Positions 22,255-31,984 are shown, counted from the first letter of the stretch. The stretch is DNA of 64,000 nucleotides from Doryteuthis pealeii (GCA_023376005.1 CM042152.1:86745569-86809568), one strand, 5' to 3'. Translations and numbers: made by a program. Notes: generated from the sequence alone by a model not told the origin.

Positions 22255-22657
22255 GCGGAGTTCTGTCACTGCCTCAAAAACTGCTAGCCGGTGGCTGCTG
22301 AAAAAAAAACACCAGCTAGGATTGAAGTCCGTAGTCGAAGCGGTGTCACTTGAAAAAAAACTAGGGTTAGGGTTGGGGTTTAGGGTTAGTTTAATGGGAA
22401 AATAAATAAATAATTTGGGCTCTGTTTTTTCTGGGTCACCATGTATACAGGGTGACCCAGAAAAAACAGAACCCACAAATTTTGTAATAAAACTTAATTT
22501 TAACTGGGGGGGCGGTAAAAACGCCCTTAGTTGATTGTTTTTTGTTTTTTTCAAGTGACACTGTTTTGGCTACGGACTTCAATCGTAGCTGGTGTTTTTT
22601 CCCAGCAGCCACCAGCTAGTGGTTTTTGAGGCGGGAGGCCGGGACAGAACTCTGCAA
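22255..22657. mobile_element. Foldback element enclosing telomere-like repeats
   Basis: The left arm (about 22255-22360) and right arm (about 22543-22657) are inverted copies: AAACACCAGCTAGGATTGAA, GTCACTTGAAAAAAAA and AGTTCTGTC at the left versus their complements at the right, with small indels. Inside lie TTAGGG-like units (22361-22390) and a 58-bp near-perfect palindrome. The 124-residue minus-strand open frame spanning this is derived from the element, not a gene. Confidence 0.7.
22417..22474. repeat. Back-to-back mariner-like terminal repeats
   Basis: The palindrome is centred on ATGTATAC. CAGGGTGACCCAGAAAAAAC runs right and its complement runs left, both starting from a central TA. 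This is how two mariner-type ends would look when joined or inserted side by side at a TA target. Confidence 0.5.
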
Positions 22658-22851
22658 AGAGTACCAGAGAGAGAGAGAGAGAGTACATATTCTTAGTTAA
22701 TTTACAAGGAAGTAGGGCACCCAGTGAAGGTCAAACTCACTCTAATAACAAAATGCTCTGCCAATACTTTCACCAATTTTAGTAGATATTTTATATATCA
22801 AAATACAATAATACTAAATTCATTATAATAATATTCACTGGACAAATAACA

Positions 22852-23285
22852 TATTTTGTTAGTAGTATTTGAAGAAATCTCATTGTAAATACAACAAACA
22901 TCAAAATTGAAGAATAATTAAAGTTCCAATTACCATCGAACTGGGAAGACAAGGCAACAAACAGTTGTAACTGAAATACAAACCCGAATGCCACAAAGTC
23001 CACTGCAGAATGAAGGATATATATAAGACTCCACAATGTCATTCAAATCAAGCAGTCAAGCAGCCAATCAGAACTCAAGGAATGGAATCACCCAAATCAC
23101 CCAGATTCATGGATGGATCATTCTTGATTCCTATTTATACCAACTGTCTTGGACACTGCTTGAGTGGTACTTAATAAGCTGCTGTTATTAAAACCAACAG
23201 TAGACTAACTGACTTCAATAAAAATAATCTATTTTGTTAGTAGTATTTGAAGAAATCTCATTGTAAATATAACAAACATCAAAAT
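22852..23285 (-). repeat. Family R copy 4 flanked by long direct repeats
   Basis: The R copy (about 22908-23229, minus) is bounded by a 56-bp direct repeat (22852-22907 and 23230-23285, starting TATTTTGTTAGTAGTATTTG) with one visible mismatch. This is too long for ordinary transposase duplications and suggests target duplication by an atypical retroelement, or local recombination. Confidence 0.75.
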
Positions 23286-23289
23286 ATTT

Positions 23290-24000
23290 TGAATGAAAAT
23301 TGGAGAAAAAGATTCTCAACAATTTTTTTCGTGGGGCAGGCTGTTCTCATTTGACTAAATATGCAATTGAAATATTTTTATGTGTTTGTTTAGTTTTTAC
23401 CATAGGGTAAAAAAACTTTAAATCCCAAAGGACTCTGAACTTGAACAATTTTGTTTTTCAATTCTATTATAAAAGAAAATCAAAGAAAAGAAAAAGAAAG
23501 AAAAAGAAAGCCCTTTTATTATGTTGGGTTTAATAAGTCATTATGAAGAATATACTTTTAAGAAAACAATTGAAAAAGAATTCTAAATCCTTTTTTTCTT
23601 TTCTTTTTTTTTCTTTTTAAATCAAAACCTTTTTTCTTTGTAGTTCACTGTCAAACTAAAATCAACATGACACATCCAAGCAGCCAAGCTTAAAGGTTTT
23701 AGAGAACTCGACAGAAGTATTTTTAGAAAAGGAAAAGAAAGAAAAGATAGTTGGTTCATATGATCAAACTAGATCAAAAGATGGTACTCTGTATAATTCA
23801 ATGTTTCATGTGAATTTCTCAATGAAATCTGACAGAAATACATTCTTCAGATAAGTATTGCTGTAGTTTTTATTCATTTCTATTATCTAACCAGAAGTCT
23901 TTTCTTGTTAGATTTTGACAAGAACCAATTGACTCTTATTTTTGGTGATCCCTTGCTTTTTGTTGAGATACAAAATGAACTGATGTTTACGTAAAAAAAA
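23290..24000. other. AT-rich stretch without recognised feature
   Basis: Purine-rich and pyrimidine-rich runs (GAAAAAGAAAGAAAAAG, TTTTCTTTTCTTTTTTTTC). No gene seen. Confidence 0.4.
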
Positions 24001-24253
24001 AAGTAAAGTCGTCGGGGCAGCCTAAAATCGGTATCAGCCAGTCAGCAAAGGGAGTCTATCCCCTTTTCAATAGCGCTAGACCAAGGAGATTGTTTTTAGC
24101 ATCTGAGGTGGAGCGCCACACTTTCCATCAGCTCCTTACTTTACCGCACAGATCCCTGTGCTACTCATACGCTGAGTTGACGGGGACCGGTATCGAACTA
24201 GGAATCTTGTGGTTTCTAGCCGAACGCTCTACCGACTGAGCTAACCCGGCCCC
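24001..24253 (-). repeat. Lys-tRNA-like SINE, full length
   Basis: Complete reverse-oriented copy from GTCGTCGGGGCAGCC (tail) to the complement of GGGGCCGGGTTAGCTCAGTCGG (head). Confidence 0.9.
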
Positions 24254-24540
24254 ATCAAATAGGATAGAAAGAGGCAAAAAAATTTGTTATAATTATTTTA
24301 AAAACACATTTTTTTCACAGGAAAATTATAAATATCTAATTTGAATATTCTAATATTTGTTTAATTAGCAACAGATCCAATGACTTATCTATAAAATATT
24401 GAAATGTAAATATTGAAATAAAAGAGTTAATTTTGTTGAATAAATACATAAACTCACTTAAAGAAAAAAAATCAAGAAAGTAGTGAATAGATAACGATAA
24501 GATAGACAAATACCTGGACCTTGCCAGTGAATTCAAAAAG

Positions 24541-24720
24541 CTGTGGAATATGAAGGTGAAAGTGATACCAATTGTAGTTAGTGCACTTGGAATGGTCCCA
24601 AAAAGCTTGGCAAAAAGACTGAAGAAACTAGAAATCAGAGAAAGAATTTAGACCAGTCAGACAACAGCATTGAGGAAATCGGTTGGAATACTCAGAAGAG
24701 ACCTGGAGACCTGAGGAGAC
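24541..24720 (+). pseudogene. Non-LTR retrotransposon ORF2 tail fragment
   Basis: The plus-strand frame reads KVKVIPIVVSALGM, PKSLAKRLKKLEIRERI, an in-frame stop, then TSQTTAL-KS-GILRR. This is the same polyprotein terminus as at 6.3-6.6 kb, with a stop and substitutions. The upstream RT domain is absent. Confidence 0.7.
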
Positions 24721-24770
24721 ATTGTTCCTCAAAGAATTGTAGTAAGAGAAATTCTTTACTATTGTTGATA

Positions 24771-24945
24771 AGTAAGTAAAGTCGTCGGGGTGGCCTAATG
24801 TCGCTATCAACCAGACAGCAAGGAAGTCTATCCCCTTTTCACTAGTGCTAGAGCAAGCAGATTATTTTAGCATGAGGTGGAGCGCCAAACCTACCATCAG
24901 CTTTCACTATACCGCACAATCCCATGCTACTCATACACTGAGTTG
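24771..24945 (-). repeat. Lys-tRNA-like SINE, truncated
   Basis: The tail and middle are present (GTCGTCGGGGTGGCC to ACTCATACACTGAGTTG). The tRNA head is missing. Confidence 0.8.
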
Positions 24946-25088
24946 TTGATAGTTCATCATAAAAATTCCTGTCCTTTAGAATATGTATTGAATATGTGAT
25001 TGATAATTTGTTTATAGCGGCCATGCCTTTCCTATGCGTGCAGTAATGTCGTTTTCTGTGGAGGAGATGTTACTGCCTAAGTATCTAA

Positions 25089-25568
25089 ATTGTTCTACCG
25101 ATATGGAAATCCAATCTCACAGACAAGTTAAAGAGACAGTTCTTGCAGGCCATTGTCGTATCAGTGCTGCTGTATGGCTGCACCACCTGGACCATAACGA
25201 GGCGACTAGAGAATAAATTAGATGGGAGCTGCACAAGAATGATGTGGGTGATCCTGAACAAGATGTGGAAACAGCACCCCACGAGAAAGCAGCTGTACGA
25301 CCACCTGCCACATATCACCCAAACCATCCGAGTAAGACAGACAAGACACGCGGGACACTGCTGGAGAAGCAAGAACGAACTCATAAGCGATGTCCTCCTG
25401 TGGAAGCCAGCACATGGGCGCGCCAGTGTGGGCCGACCAGCAAAGATGTACATTGATCAGATCTGTGCGGATACAGGATGCTGCATGGAGGACCTCCTGA
25501 GAATGATGAGCGATAGGGACGGATGGAGAGAGACTGTCATGGATATCCGTGCTAACAGCGCGACATGA
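25089..25568 (+). pseudogene. Non-LTR retrotransposon ORF2, C-terminal region
   Basis: An uninterrupted frame from just after a stop at 25086 to the TGA at 25566. Blocks in order: NLTDKLKRQF, VSVLLYGCTTWT, LEKKLDG-equivalent LENKLDG, NKMWKQHPTRKQLYDHL, TRHAGHCWRSKNE, GRASVGRPAKMYIDQIC and DRDGWRE. This is the region downstream of the RT catalytic domain in mollusc and other invertebrate non-LTR elements; the LLYGCTTW block is diagnostic. The DNA-binding HCWRSK/GRP part is preserved, but the endonuclease and RT catalytic (YADD-type) parts are absent. It is a 5'-truncated copy and so a pseudogene, though its frame is still open. Codon use is GC-richer than the surroundings. Confidence 0.88.
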
Positions 25569-25599
25569 TGGTGATGATGATGAGTATGTGATATATTTA

Positions 25600-25800
25600 A
25601 TGATAATAAGTTTGTACACAGTCATATGGTATCAAGTATTCCTATCCTATACTAATAATTTTCAGACAGATCTGTTTGACCCATAGATATGACCCTAACT
25701 GGTATTACCACAATGTGTCAAAGTGAATCTGGGAGTAATGGCAATGGCAGAATATACACTCCCTAGAGATATAGAACTGGAGCCTCACCATCAGATGCGG
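25600..25800 (-). mobile_element. Retroposed element E, fragment
   Basis: CCCATAGATATGACCCTAAC, GTAATGGCAATGGCAG and TGGAGCCTCACCATCAGATG align with the 3' half of E. It is diverged and truncated, and carries the same neighbouring text as copy 3. Confidence 0.6.
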
Positions 25801-25902
25801 TTATTTAAAAAAAATCTTTTTTATATATTGTAATAATATTTAATTGTTACTAATAGCAACAAAAAAGAAAGAAAAACAATTTCCTTAGTATTACTATAAA
25901 AA

Positions 25903-26150
25903 GGGACGGGTTAGCTCAGTCGATAGCGTTGGCTAGAAACCACAAGGTTCCTAGTTCGATATCGGTCCTCGCCAACTCAGCGTATGAATAGCACAGGGAT
26001 CTGTGCGGTAAAGTAAGGAGCTGATGGTAGGTGTGGCGCTCCACCTCAAATACTAAAACAATCTCCTTGATCTAGCGCTATTGAAAAGGGGATAGACTCC
26101 CTCGCTGACTGGCTGATACCGACTTTAGGCCGCCCGTCGACTTTACTTAC
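25903..26150 (+). mobile_element. Lys-tRNA-like SINE with perfect target duplication
   Basis: Complete SINE from GGGACGGGTTAGCTCAGTCG to CGACTTTACTTAC. The 12-bp direct repeat TTACTATAAAAA flanks it (25891-25902 and 26151-26162). This shows retroposition and defines both ends of the family; the tail ends in ACTTAC-type repeats rather than poly(A). Confidence 0.92.
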
Positions 26151-26159
26151 TTACTATAA

Positions 26160-26865
26160 AAATCAATTAAGTGTCCACCAATGTAATATTGGCAAGCTTG
26201 TTGTACAAATATAAGACATTGATCCTCACAGTGTGCTTCATTATTCTGGCCATATACTAAATAAAGTCTTGTAAATGAGTATGATATTAACTGCTATTAC
26301 CACCTACAAAAACAACAAATGTAATAATTATAAAAGTCTAGAAGATAAGTCCAATATCTCCAAGTATTTTTTAAAGTAATTTTTAGTGTTATTAAACTCT
26401 ATTAAGATTAATATAATTTGAAAAGCTGGCTATGAAGAAAAGAAGGGGAAAAGTAAGAAAATATAATTCATGATGAAAAGTAAAGATAAAGATAATTTAA
26501 AAGGGAAAAAGAAATCTATTAATTACTTAAAAGAATTGATATAATTTTTACATGGACATTTTCATAAAGGTTAATGGGGATGAAAGAGACAAAGAAATCC
26601 TGACACTTTACAGTAGGCGTTACTAATTGCAACTGTTGAAGGGGTCTTTCTAGGTTGAACACAATTACAAGTGCATGATGGGATAGAAGGTTAAAAGTTT
26701 GTAGCTCATTAGATACAATTGGAAAATAACAATGAAGTGGATAACTGGATAAAACCAATAACTTGCTTGTTATAGACAAATTAGTATTGAAAAGAAGCAG
26801 GAAAAAAAAAGAACATAATATTTAGCTATGAATATAGACAAATTAGTAGAAGAATGAACTAAGAA
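26160..26865. other. AT-rich stretch without recognised feature
   Basis: Nothing identified. Confidence 0.4.
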
Positions 26866-26869
26866 AAAA

Positions 26870-27200
26870 TATTATATTATTAAGATATAATAAATATAAA
26901 AATAAATATAAATATAAAAATTTTTATAAAAAAAACTTGTTTTTTTTATTAAAAAAAAAGTTATTTATTTTATTATTATTTATTATTTTATTATTTATTA
27001 TTTTATTATTATTTATTATATTTTATTTTATTTTATATTTTTTATTTCATATTTCATTTTATTATATTTTTTTATTATTCATTATTATTTTATTATTTTA
27101 AAGATAAAAATTTTTTTTTATTAAAAAAATTTATTTTTATAAAATTTTTTATTTAAATATAAATATAAACTTTTTTTTATAAATATAAAAATGAATAACT
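26870..27200. repeat. Extreme A/T low-complexity block
   Basis: Almost pure A and T with TTATTTTATTATTT motifs, bounded by two copies of TTAGCTATGAATATAGACAAATTAGTA (near 26820 and 27210). It probably expanded between a short duplication. Confidence 0.85.
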
Positions 27201-27256
27201 AAAATATTATTTAGCTATGAATATAGACAAATTAGTATAAGAATGAACCAAGAAAA

Positions 27257-27257
<1 letters not shown>

Positions 27258-27294
<37 letters not shown>
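27258..27294. repeat. (TA)n microsatellite
   Basis: Alternating TA tract. Confidence 0.95.
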
Positions 27295-27295
<1 letters not shown>

Positions 27296-27633
27296 AGAAA
27301 GGAATTGCCATAATACAAGGGATTATGATGACAATAAAACAAAATCAATAAAAAATAAATTCTTAAGGAATGATAATATTGAATTAAAATCTTGAGTTAT
27401 TATTTTATTCATTTTCAAATAATGGTTGAGAAATTCAGCAATAGATTTAGCAAAATAATGACAGATACTAGGTACAATTTTTTGGAATGAATGGAATTTA
27501 TATATATATATATGGATAGATAGATAGATAGATAGAGATCTTGACTATATTTTTAATGCTTTTGAATTCTGATAGGATATATTCTTAAAATCATTTTTTT
27601 AATTGAATCTTTTTTTCCATCTTACATTTTGTA

Positions 27634-27895
27634 GAGGCGTGTGGTGTAATAGACACCATCATAGGAAATGGACATGGTGAAATTAGTTCAAATCCTAGAC
27701 ACGACTGTTTGCATTTCACATAGTGCTAATACCCTTTGGAAAGGTATGAATTCAACTATTCTCATTCCAACTATGGGTAAATAGTAGGGCAGCCTGGGCT
27801 CTTTAACTTTGGTATGGTAATCAATCTAGAACAAGGAAAACTCTGAATTCAAACCAAAAGGGGGTCTCTTCTCATTACCACTGGTGTTGTCAACA
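27634..27895 (+). repeat. tRNA-derived SINE, family 2
   Basis: Head GGCGTGTGGTGTAATAGACA, B box TAGTTCAAATCCTAG, then CTAATACCCTTTGGAAAGGT, CTATGGGTAAATAGTAGGG and AAGGAAAACTCTGAATTCAA. Same family as 12.3 kb. Confidence 0.8.
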
Positions 27896-27911
27896 GTAAT
27901 AATAATAATTA

Positions 27912-28233
27912 CCGTATTTGATGGCATATAAGACACAGCCCCATTTCAGCAGGTCAGATTCAGGAAAAAAAGTTTTTAGTGTATTTAAGCATATATTGTT
28001 GAAAACAGTCTAACTGTGCATTTCACAAGCAGAAACACAGCTGTATAAAAGCAATTTGGCTGTACAGGATAGGTAAAAGTACTGAACATAAGCTGGGTTA
28101 GTGAGCATCATAGAGAAGATTAGCCTAGGCTTACGGTAGGTCTCAAACTTCACCTATGATGTATACGACACAGGGCAATTTTTTAGCCAAAATTTTGGAA
28201 AAAAAAGTGTATCCTATATGCCATCAAATACGG
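27912..28233. mobile_element. MITE with CCGTATTTGATGGCATA ends
   Basis: A 322-bp noncoding element whose ends are perfect inverted repeats (CCGTATTTGATGGCATATA and its complement), each bordered by TA. Related 'ACCGTATTT...ATAAGAC' ends are widespread in animal MITEs. The superfamily is left open (Tc1/mariner-like or hAT-like). Confidence 0.8.
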
Positions 28234-28239
28234 TAGTTA

Positions 28240-28740
28240 TAAAATGATAATTTTATCTTTGACCTTTGACTCTTGAAATGAGTTGCTCGATGTTAGAATA
28301 CAGAAGTAATTTCGGTAGTTGAACTAGTTAAGGTACAACCATTTCAGATGAACTCCTGGAATATACACTGTGAGTTACAATATCAATTTTTCCCATCAAT
28401 CATTTTTTGTTTTTGTTTTATAAATCAAGAGTATGTCATCAAAAAATCATGAAAATATTATTTTTTCTTTTACTCATTTTTTTGCCTAAAACACATACTC
28501 ACTAGGATAAAAATGAATGCACCAAAAATATATATTATATACACTCTATAAAAAAAACCACCTCTAAATACACCAAAAATGTAAATAATTTATCAGTTTA
28601 TTTTTACATCTAGAATGCTGTTGCATAAAAACCAAGCACACAAACACATATGAGAAAAAAAGAAGACAGTGTGGGAAATCAGATTTATATATTTCGCAAT
28701 AGGAACAACATCATCAGAATAAATTCATTATTCCATAAAA
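28240..28740. other. AT-rich stretch without recognised feature
   Basis: Nothing identified. (TA)n tracts follow at 28757-28804. Confidence 0.4.
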
Positions 28741-28758
28741 ATGAAGTTAGTTCGGATA

Positions 28759-28804
<46 letters not shown>

Positions 28805-29063
28805 ATGGTTTAGATTGAAATTTGAAAATATGAGAAAAAAGGAAGACAGTATATAAATCAGATTGACAGGTTTTGCTATAGGAATTATCTATATGCTCCC
28901 ATAAATTTGGTAACGAGCTCTCTAATTGGTAATTTGAATTAACTCTCACTACTAAGCAAATAAGCAATGATCATTTCTCCGGAAATTTGATCTCTCAGTG
29001 ACCGAAAGATACATACATTCCTATGTATTTAATAGTTTAAAAACATCAGTCCCTGCATCAGCT

Positions 29064-29122
29064 GTCAGTGGTCAAGGGGATAAGATATTGGACTACCATG
29101 CGGTCAGTCAGAGTTCGACCCT
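29064..29122 (+). promoter_or_regulatory. tRNA-like head with Pol III A/B-box-like motifs
   Basis: A-box-like GTGGTCAAGGGGATA (29068-29082) and B-box-like GAGTTCGACCC (29111-29121), 17 bp before a hammerhead-like fold. The arrangement matches 120-249. Confidence 0.6.
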
Positions 29123-29138
29123 ACCCAAGGATAGTTGT

Positions 29139-29191
29139 GTCTAGCCACATTGAAGAGGCATGATATGCCGAAACCCGTGTCTGTGGATGAC
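29139..29191 (+). ncRNA. Hammerhead-like ribozyme motif, one core base changed
   Basis: Stem I is CCACA (29145-29149) with TGTGG (29182-29186), extended past an internal loop by GTC (29139-29141) with GAC (29189-29191). The core reads TTGAAGA (29150-29156), so C3 is T and U7 is A. Stem II is GGCAT with ATGCC around GAT. GAAA is at 29170-29173. Stem III is A29173-T29180 and C29174-G29179. The cleavage triplet is GTC (29179-29181). All stems are intact but C3 is an essential base, so this copy is predicted inactive. Confidence 0.7.
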
Positions 29192-29195
29192 TTAT

Positions 29196-29196
<1 letters not shown>

Positions 29197-29241
<45 letters not shown>
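29197..29241. repeat. (TA)n microsatellite
   Basis: Begins within a few bases of the hammerhead-like module. Confidence 0.95.
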
Positions 29242-29246
<5 letters not shown>

Positions 29247-29915
29247 CCTAGCAACTCCTGCGGCACCGTCGTTGCCAAACCGCATTGGTTCCTACCTTTC
29301 CTTTGGACCACAAAAGCTGTGTGGAGAGGAGGATCTGCTGCTAGGGCCACAGCTCATCCTCCATAAAAAACCTGTCCAGGCTATGTAGTTTTCCACTACA
29401 AAATGGAGAGGACTGCCTCGTTGACAAGAAAGTAACCGAGAGTGACGGCGTACCAGCAAATATCTTGAAGGCATGGTGCAGCACTGCTTCAACCACTACA
29501 CTAGCGACTCTGCAGTTGCTGGGAACATGGACACATCCCCCAGGACAAGCGGGATGCTACCACTGTCCCTTATACAGGAACAAAGGAGATCGGAGCTACT
29601 TCAACATAGCTTGACAAGTCTTGCGCGTGTTACACTGGCGCATCTGCAGACTTTGCATCTTGCACCTATCCAGGAACACAGTGTGACTTCTGAGCAACCA
29701 ACTGCAGGATGGATGCCACTCTGCACCACACTGACGGACCTATCGAAGGCATCCAGCTTGGCCACCCGAAGTGCTTGCAGTCACTGAGCCAGAGATTCCA
29801 GATATTGCCATTCAAAAATTGTGCTGCTCAACCACTCACGCAGTTGCAGGAGAAAAAAAAATTGAAAAAGGTGGACTCTACGCCATCGTCTTTAGCAGAC
29901 GGAAGGATGCCAACA
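29242..29915 (+). pseudogene. Decayed non-LTR reverse-transcriptase relic
   Basis: GC-richer block between two (TA)n tracts. Frame-shifting reading recovers RT-domain landmarks in order: 'ESDGVPANILKA' near 29.44 kb, 'LYRNKGDRS' near 29.57 kb, 'LARVTLAHLQTL' near 29.62 kb, and 'TDLSKAS' (for the usual -DL-KAFD-) near 29.73 kb. Several stops and frame changes separate them. This is the finger/palm part of the same kind of element whose tail lies at 25.1 kb. It is not functional. Confidence 0.7.
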
Positions 29916-30029
29916 ATATATATATATATATGTTAAGAGTAAGAAAATGAATCCGACGGTATAAGTATAGATAAAAGGATATGAAAACACACAATGCTGT
30001 TAAAATGAAAATATTTTATATCATATTCA

Positions 30030-30083
30030 TAGCTAATATTGAACAATATTTCGATTTATAAAAATCATCTTCAGAGCTTGTTT
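30030..30083 (-). ncRNA. Hammerhead-like motif, left arm
   Basis: On the minus strand: AGCT, core CTGAAGA, stem II GATTT/AAATC, GAAA, a 6-bp stem III (ATATTG with CAATAT), T at position 17, then AGCT closing stem I with the first AGCT. The layout is complete but stem I is only 4 bp and palindromic. Confidence 0.55.
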
Positions 30084-30137
30084 TTAATCTGGACTCATCG
30101 AATTATTTTCTGCTTCTCTCTCGATGAGTCCGGATTA

Positions 30138-30191
30138 CAAACAAGCTCTGAAGATGATTTTTATAAATTGAAATATTATTCAATATTAGCT
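30138..30191 (+). ncRNA. Hammerhead-like motif, right arm
   Basis: Same module as in the left arm on the other strand, with small changes (TTGAAA instead of TCGAAA, ATTATT instead of ATTGTT) that weaken stems II and III. Confidence 0.5.
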
Positions 30192-30269
30192 ATGAATATG
30201 ATATAAAATATTTTCATTTTAACAGCATTGTGTATTTTCATATCCTTTTATCTATATCTATATATATAG

Positions 30270-30680
30270 TCAATGAAATTATTTGTACACCCTATAATTT
30301 TTTATATTTTTATGCATTTCTCAGAATCTAATGCCTGCATAATAGTTTTTTTTAAATGTTAATAAGCACAAAAAAAAGAGAATATAAAAGTCAATTTACA
30401 GCACATTAGGTTAAATACAACAATTTTATGCAAAGTAGGAAAAGACAAAATTATTCATGCATTAAAAATTTTGACAATGTTTATAGCCAATATCATGGTC
30501 TCTCATCTAGTGTATAGAAATATTAAAAATTGATGGATGTACAAATAGTTTTGCCTTGACTGTATATACCAGTGAACAATATGCTATGGTTCTGAGAATA
30601 AAGGCATGTCTTATTGACCAGGGAGGATATACCTTATATCAATATGGTGTTTGGGTATTGTTGATGAACCACTTATTTTT
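30270..30680. other. AT-rich stretch without recognised feature
   Basis: Nothing identified. Confidence 0.35.
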
Positions 30681-30687
30681 GAGCCTA

Positions 30688-30689
<2 letters not shown>

Positions 30690-30723
<34 letters not shown>
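30690..30723. repeat. (TA)n microsatellite
   Basis: Abuts the left end of the inverted ribozyme-like array. Confidence 0.95.
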
Positions 30724-30725
<2 letters not shown>

Positions 30726-31104
30726 TTTTTTTTGTCATTATTTTCATAGTGAGTTCGAAGCATTAATTAAAATGTAATAATAAATTTTTGAAGGCGTAAT
30801 AATGCACATTTATGTTTAAAAAACATATTTATTTCTTTTTTTTCTTTTTTTTTTCATATTAAGGGTCCAAATATTTTCAAGCGAAGCTCATCATCAGGGA
30901 ATGAATTATTTTCTCATAATTTTCATTTGTATTTAATAAATTCAATCGTGTTGTTGTTCATTGAATGTTTGGTGGTAACTGTGAAAAAAAATTTTTTTTT
31001 TTTTTTTCCGGCGAAGATATAGTTACGCTCGGTAAATTCCGTAATAAATCGGTGCGGTGATCGTGTTCCGCGGGATTTTTGAAAATTATTTCATATATAA
31101 ATTC
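30724..31104 (-). mobile_element. Hammerhead-like ~440-bp unit, inverted copy
   Basis: Reverse complement of the two plus-strand units that follow, running from the unit junction (AATGACAAAAAAAATC) through the CGCCTTCAAAAATTT, TCCCTGATGATGAGC and CGCGGAACACGATCACCGC blocks. The hammerhead-like core is at 30864-30902. Confidence 0.85.
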
Positions 31105-31115
31105 TTTTTCTTATC

Positions 31116-31554
31116 TCACTATGAAAATAATGACAAAAAAAATCTTTATTCCAGTGTCCCTGAGCAGGACTTCATTATTTTATAGTATTATAAAAAAAGA
31201 AAAAAGAATTATATATGAAATAATTTTCAAAAAATCCCGCGGAACACGATCACCGCACCGATTTATTACGGAATTTACGAGCGTAACTATATCTTCGCCG
31301 GAAAAAAAAAAAAAAAATTTTTTTCACAGTTACCACCAAACATTCAATGAACAACAACACGATTGAATTTATTAAATACAGATGAAAATTATGAGAAAAT
31401 AATTCATTCCCTGATGATGAGCTTCGCTTGAAAATATTTGGACCCTTAATATGAAAAAAAAAAGAAAAAAAGAAATAAATATGTTTTTTAAACATAAATG
31501 TGCATTATTACGCCTTCAAAAATTTATTATTACATTTTAATTAATGCTTCGAAC
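31116..31554 (+). mobile_element. Hammerhead-like ~440-bp unit, direct copy A
   Basis: Starts TCACTATGAAAATAATGAC and ends TTAATGCTTCGAAC, immediately followed by the next unit. Contains a GC-rich block (CCCGCGGAACACGATCACCG), an A-tract, and the core TCCCTGATGATGAGC...CGCTTGAAAATATTTGGA (31405-31445). No ORF. Confidence 0.85.
31408..31442 (+). ncRNA. Hammerhead-like motif within unit A
   Basis: Core CTGATGA, a short stem II (GAGC with GCTT around TTC, one G-T pair), GAAA, a minimal stem III and a 3-bp stem I (TCC with GGA). The core is conserved in all three units. Stems are weak, so activity is uncertain. Confidence 0.5.
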
Positions 31555-31968
31555 TCACTATGAAAATAATGACAAAAAAAATCTTTATTCCAGTGTCCCT
31601 GAGCAGGACTTCATTATTTTATAGTATTATAAAAAAAAGAAAAAAGAATTTATATATGAAATAATTTTCAAAAAATCCCGCGGAACACGATCACCGCACG
31701 ATTTATTACGGAATTTACCGAGCGTAACTATATCTTCGCCGGAAAAAAAAAAAAAAATTTTTTCACAGTTACCACCAAACATTCAATGAACAACAACACG
31801 ATTGAATTTATTAAATACAGATGAAAATTATGAGAAAATAATTCATTCCCTGATGATGAGCTTCGCTTGAAAATATTTGGACCCTTAATATGAAAAAAAA
31901 AAGAAAAAAAAGAAATAAATATGTTTTTTAAACATAAATGTGCATTATTACGCCTTCAAAAATTTATT
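31555..31968 (+). mobile_element. Hammerhead-like ~440-bp unit, direct copy B
   Basis: Tandem repeat of unit A with few differences. It stops at a (TA)n tract before the last ~25 bp. The core is at 31845-31885. Confidence 0.85.
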
Positions 31969-31984
31969 ATATATATATATATAT

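Larger units (their letters stand above)
29935..30258. mobile_element. Palindromic dimer of a hammerhead-bearing element
   Basis: The left arm (about 29967-30100) and right arm (30121-30253) are near-identical inverted copies around a ~20-bp centre. Each copy, read outward, runs CGATGAGTCC, CAAGCTCTGAAGATGATTTT, AATATTAGCTATGAATATG, TTTTAACAGCATTGTGT and CATATCCTTTTATCTAT. The left copy continues to ACCGTCGGATTCATTTTC, the end shared with 11.2 kb. (TA)n lies at both outer sides. Confidence 0.85.

Noticed and set aside
22180..22554. 124-codon minus-strand frame as a gene
   Set aside because: It is built from a foldback element and telomere-like repeats, with no family resemblance.
23460..23640. 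Purine/pyrimidine runs as a triplex or regulatory element
   Set aside because: Low-complexity runs are common here and no symmetry is strong enough.
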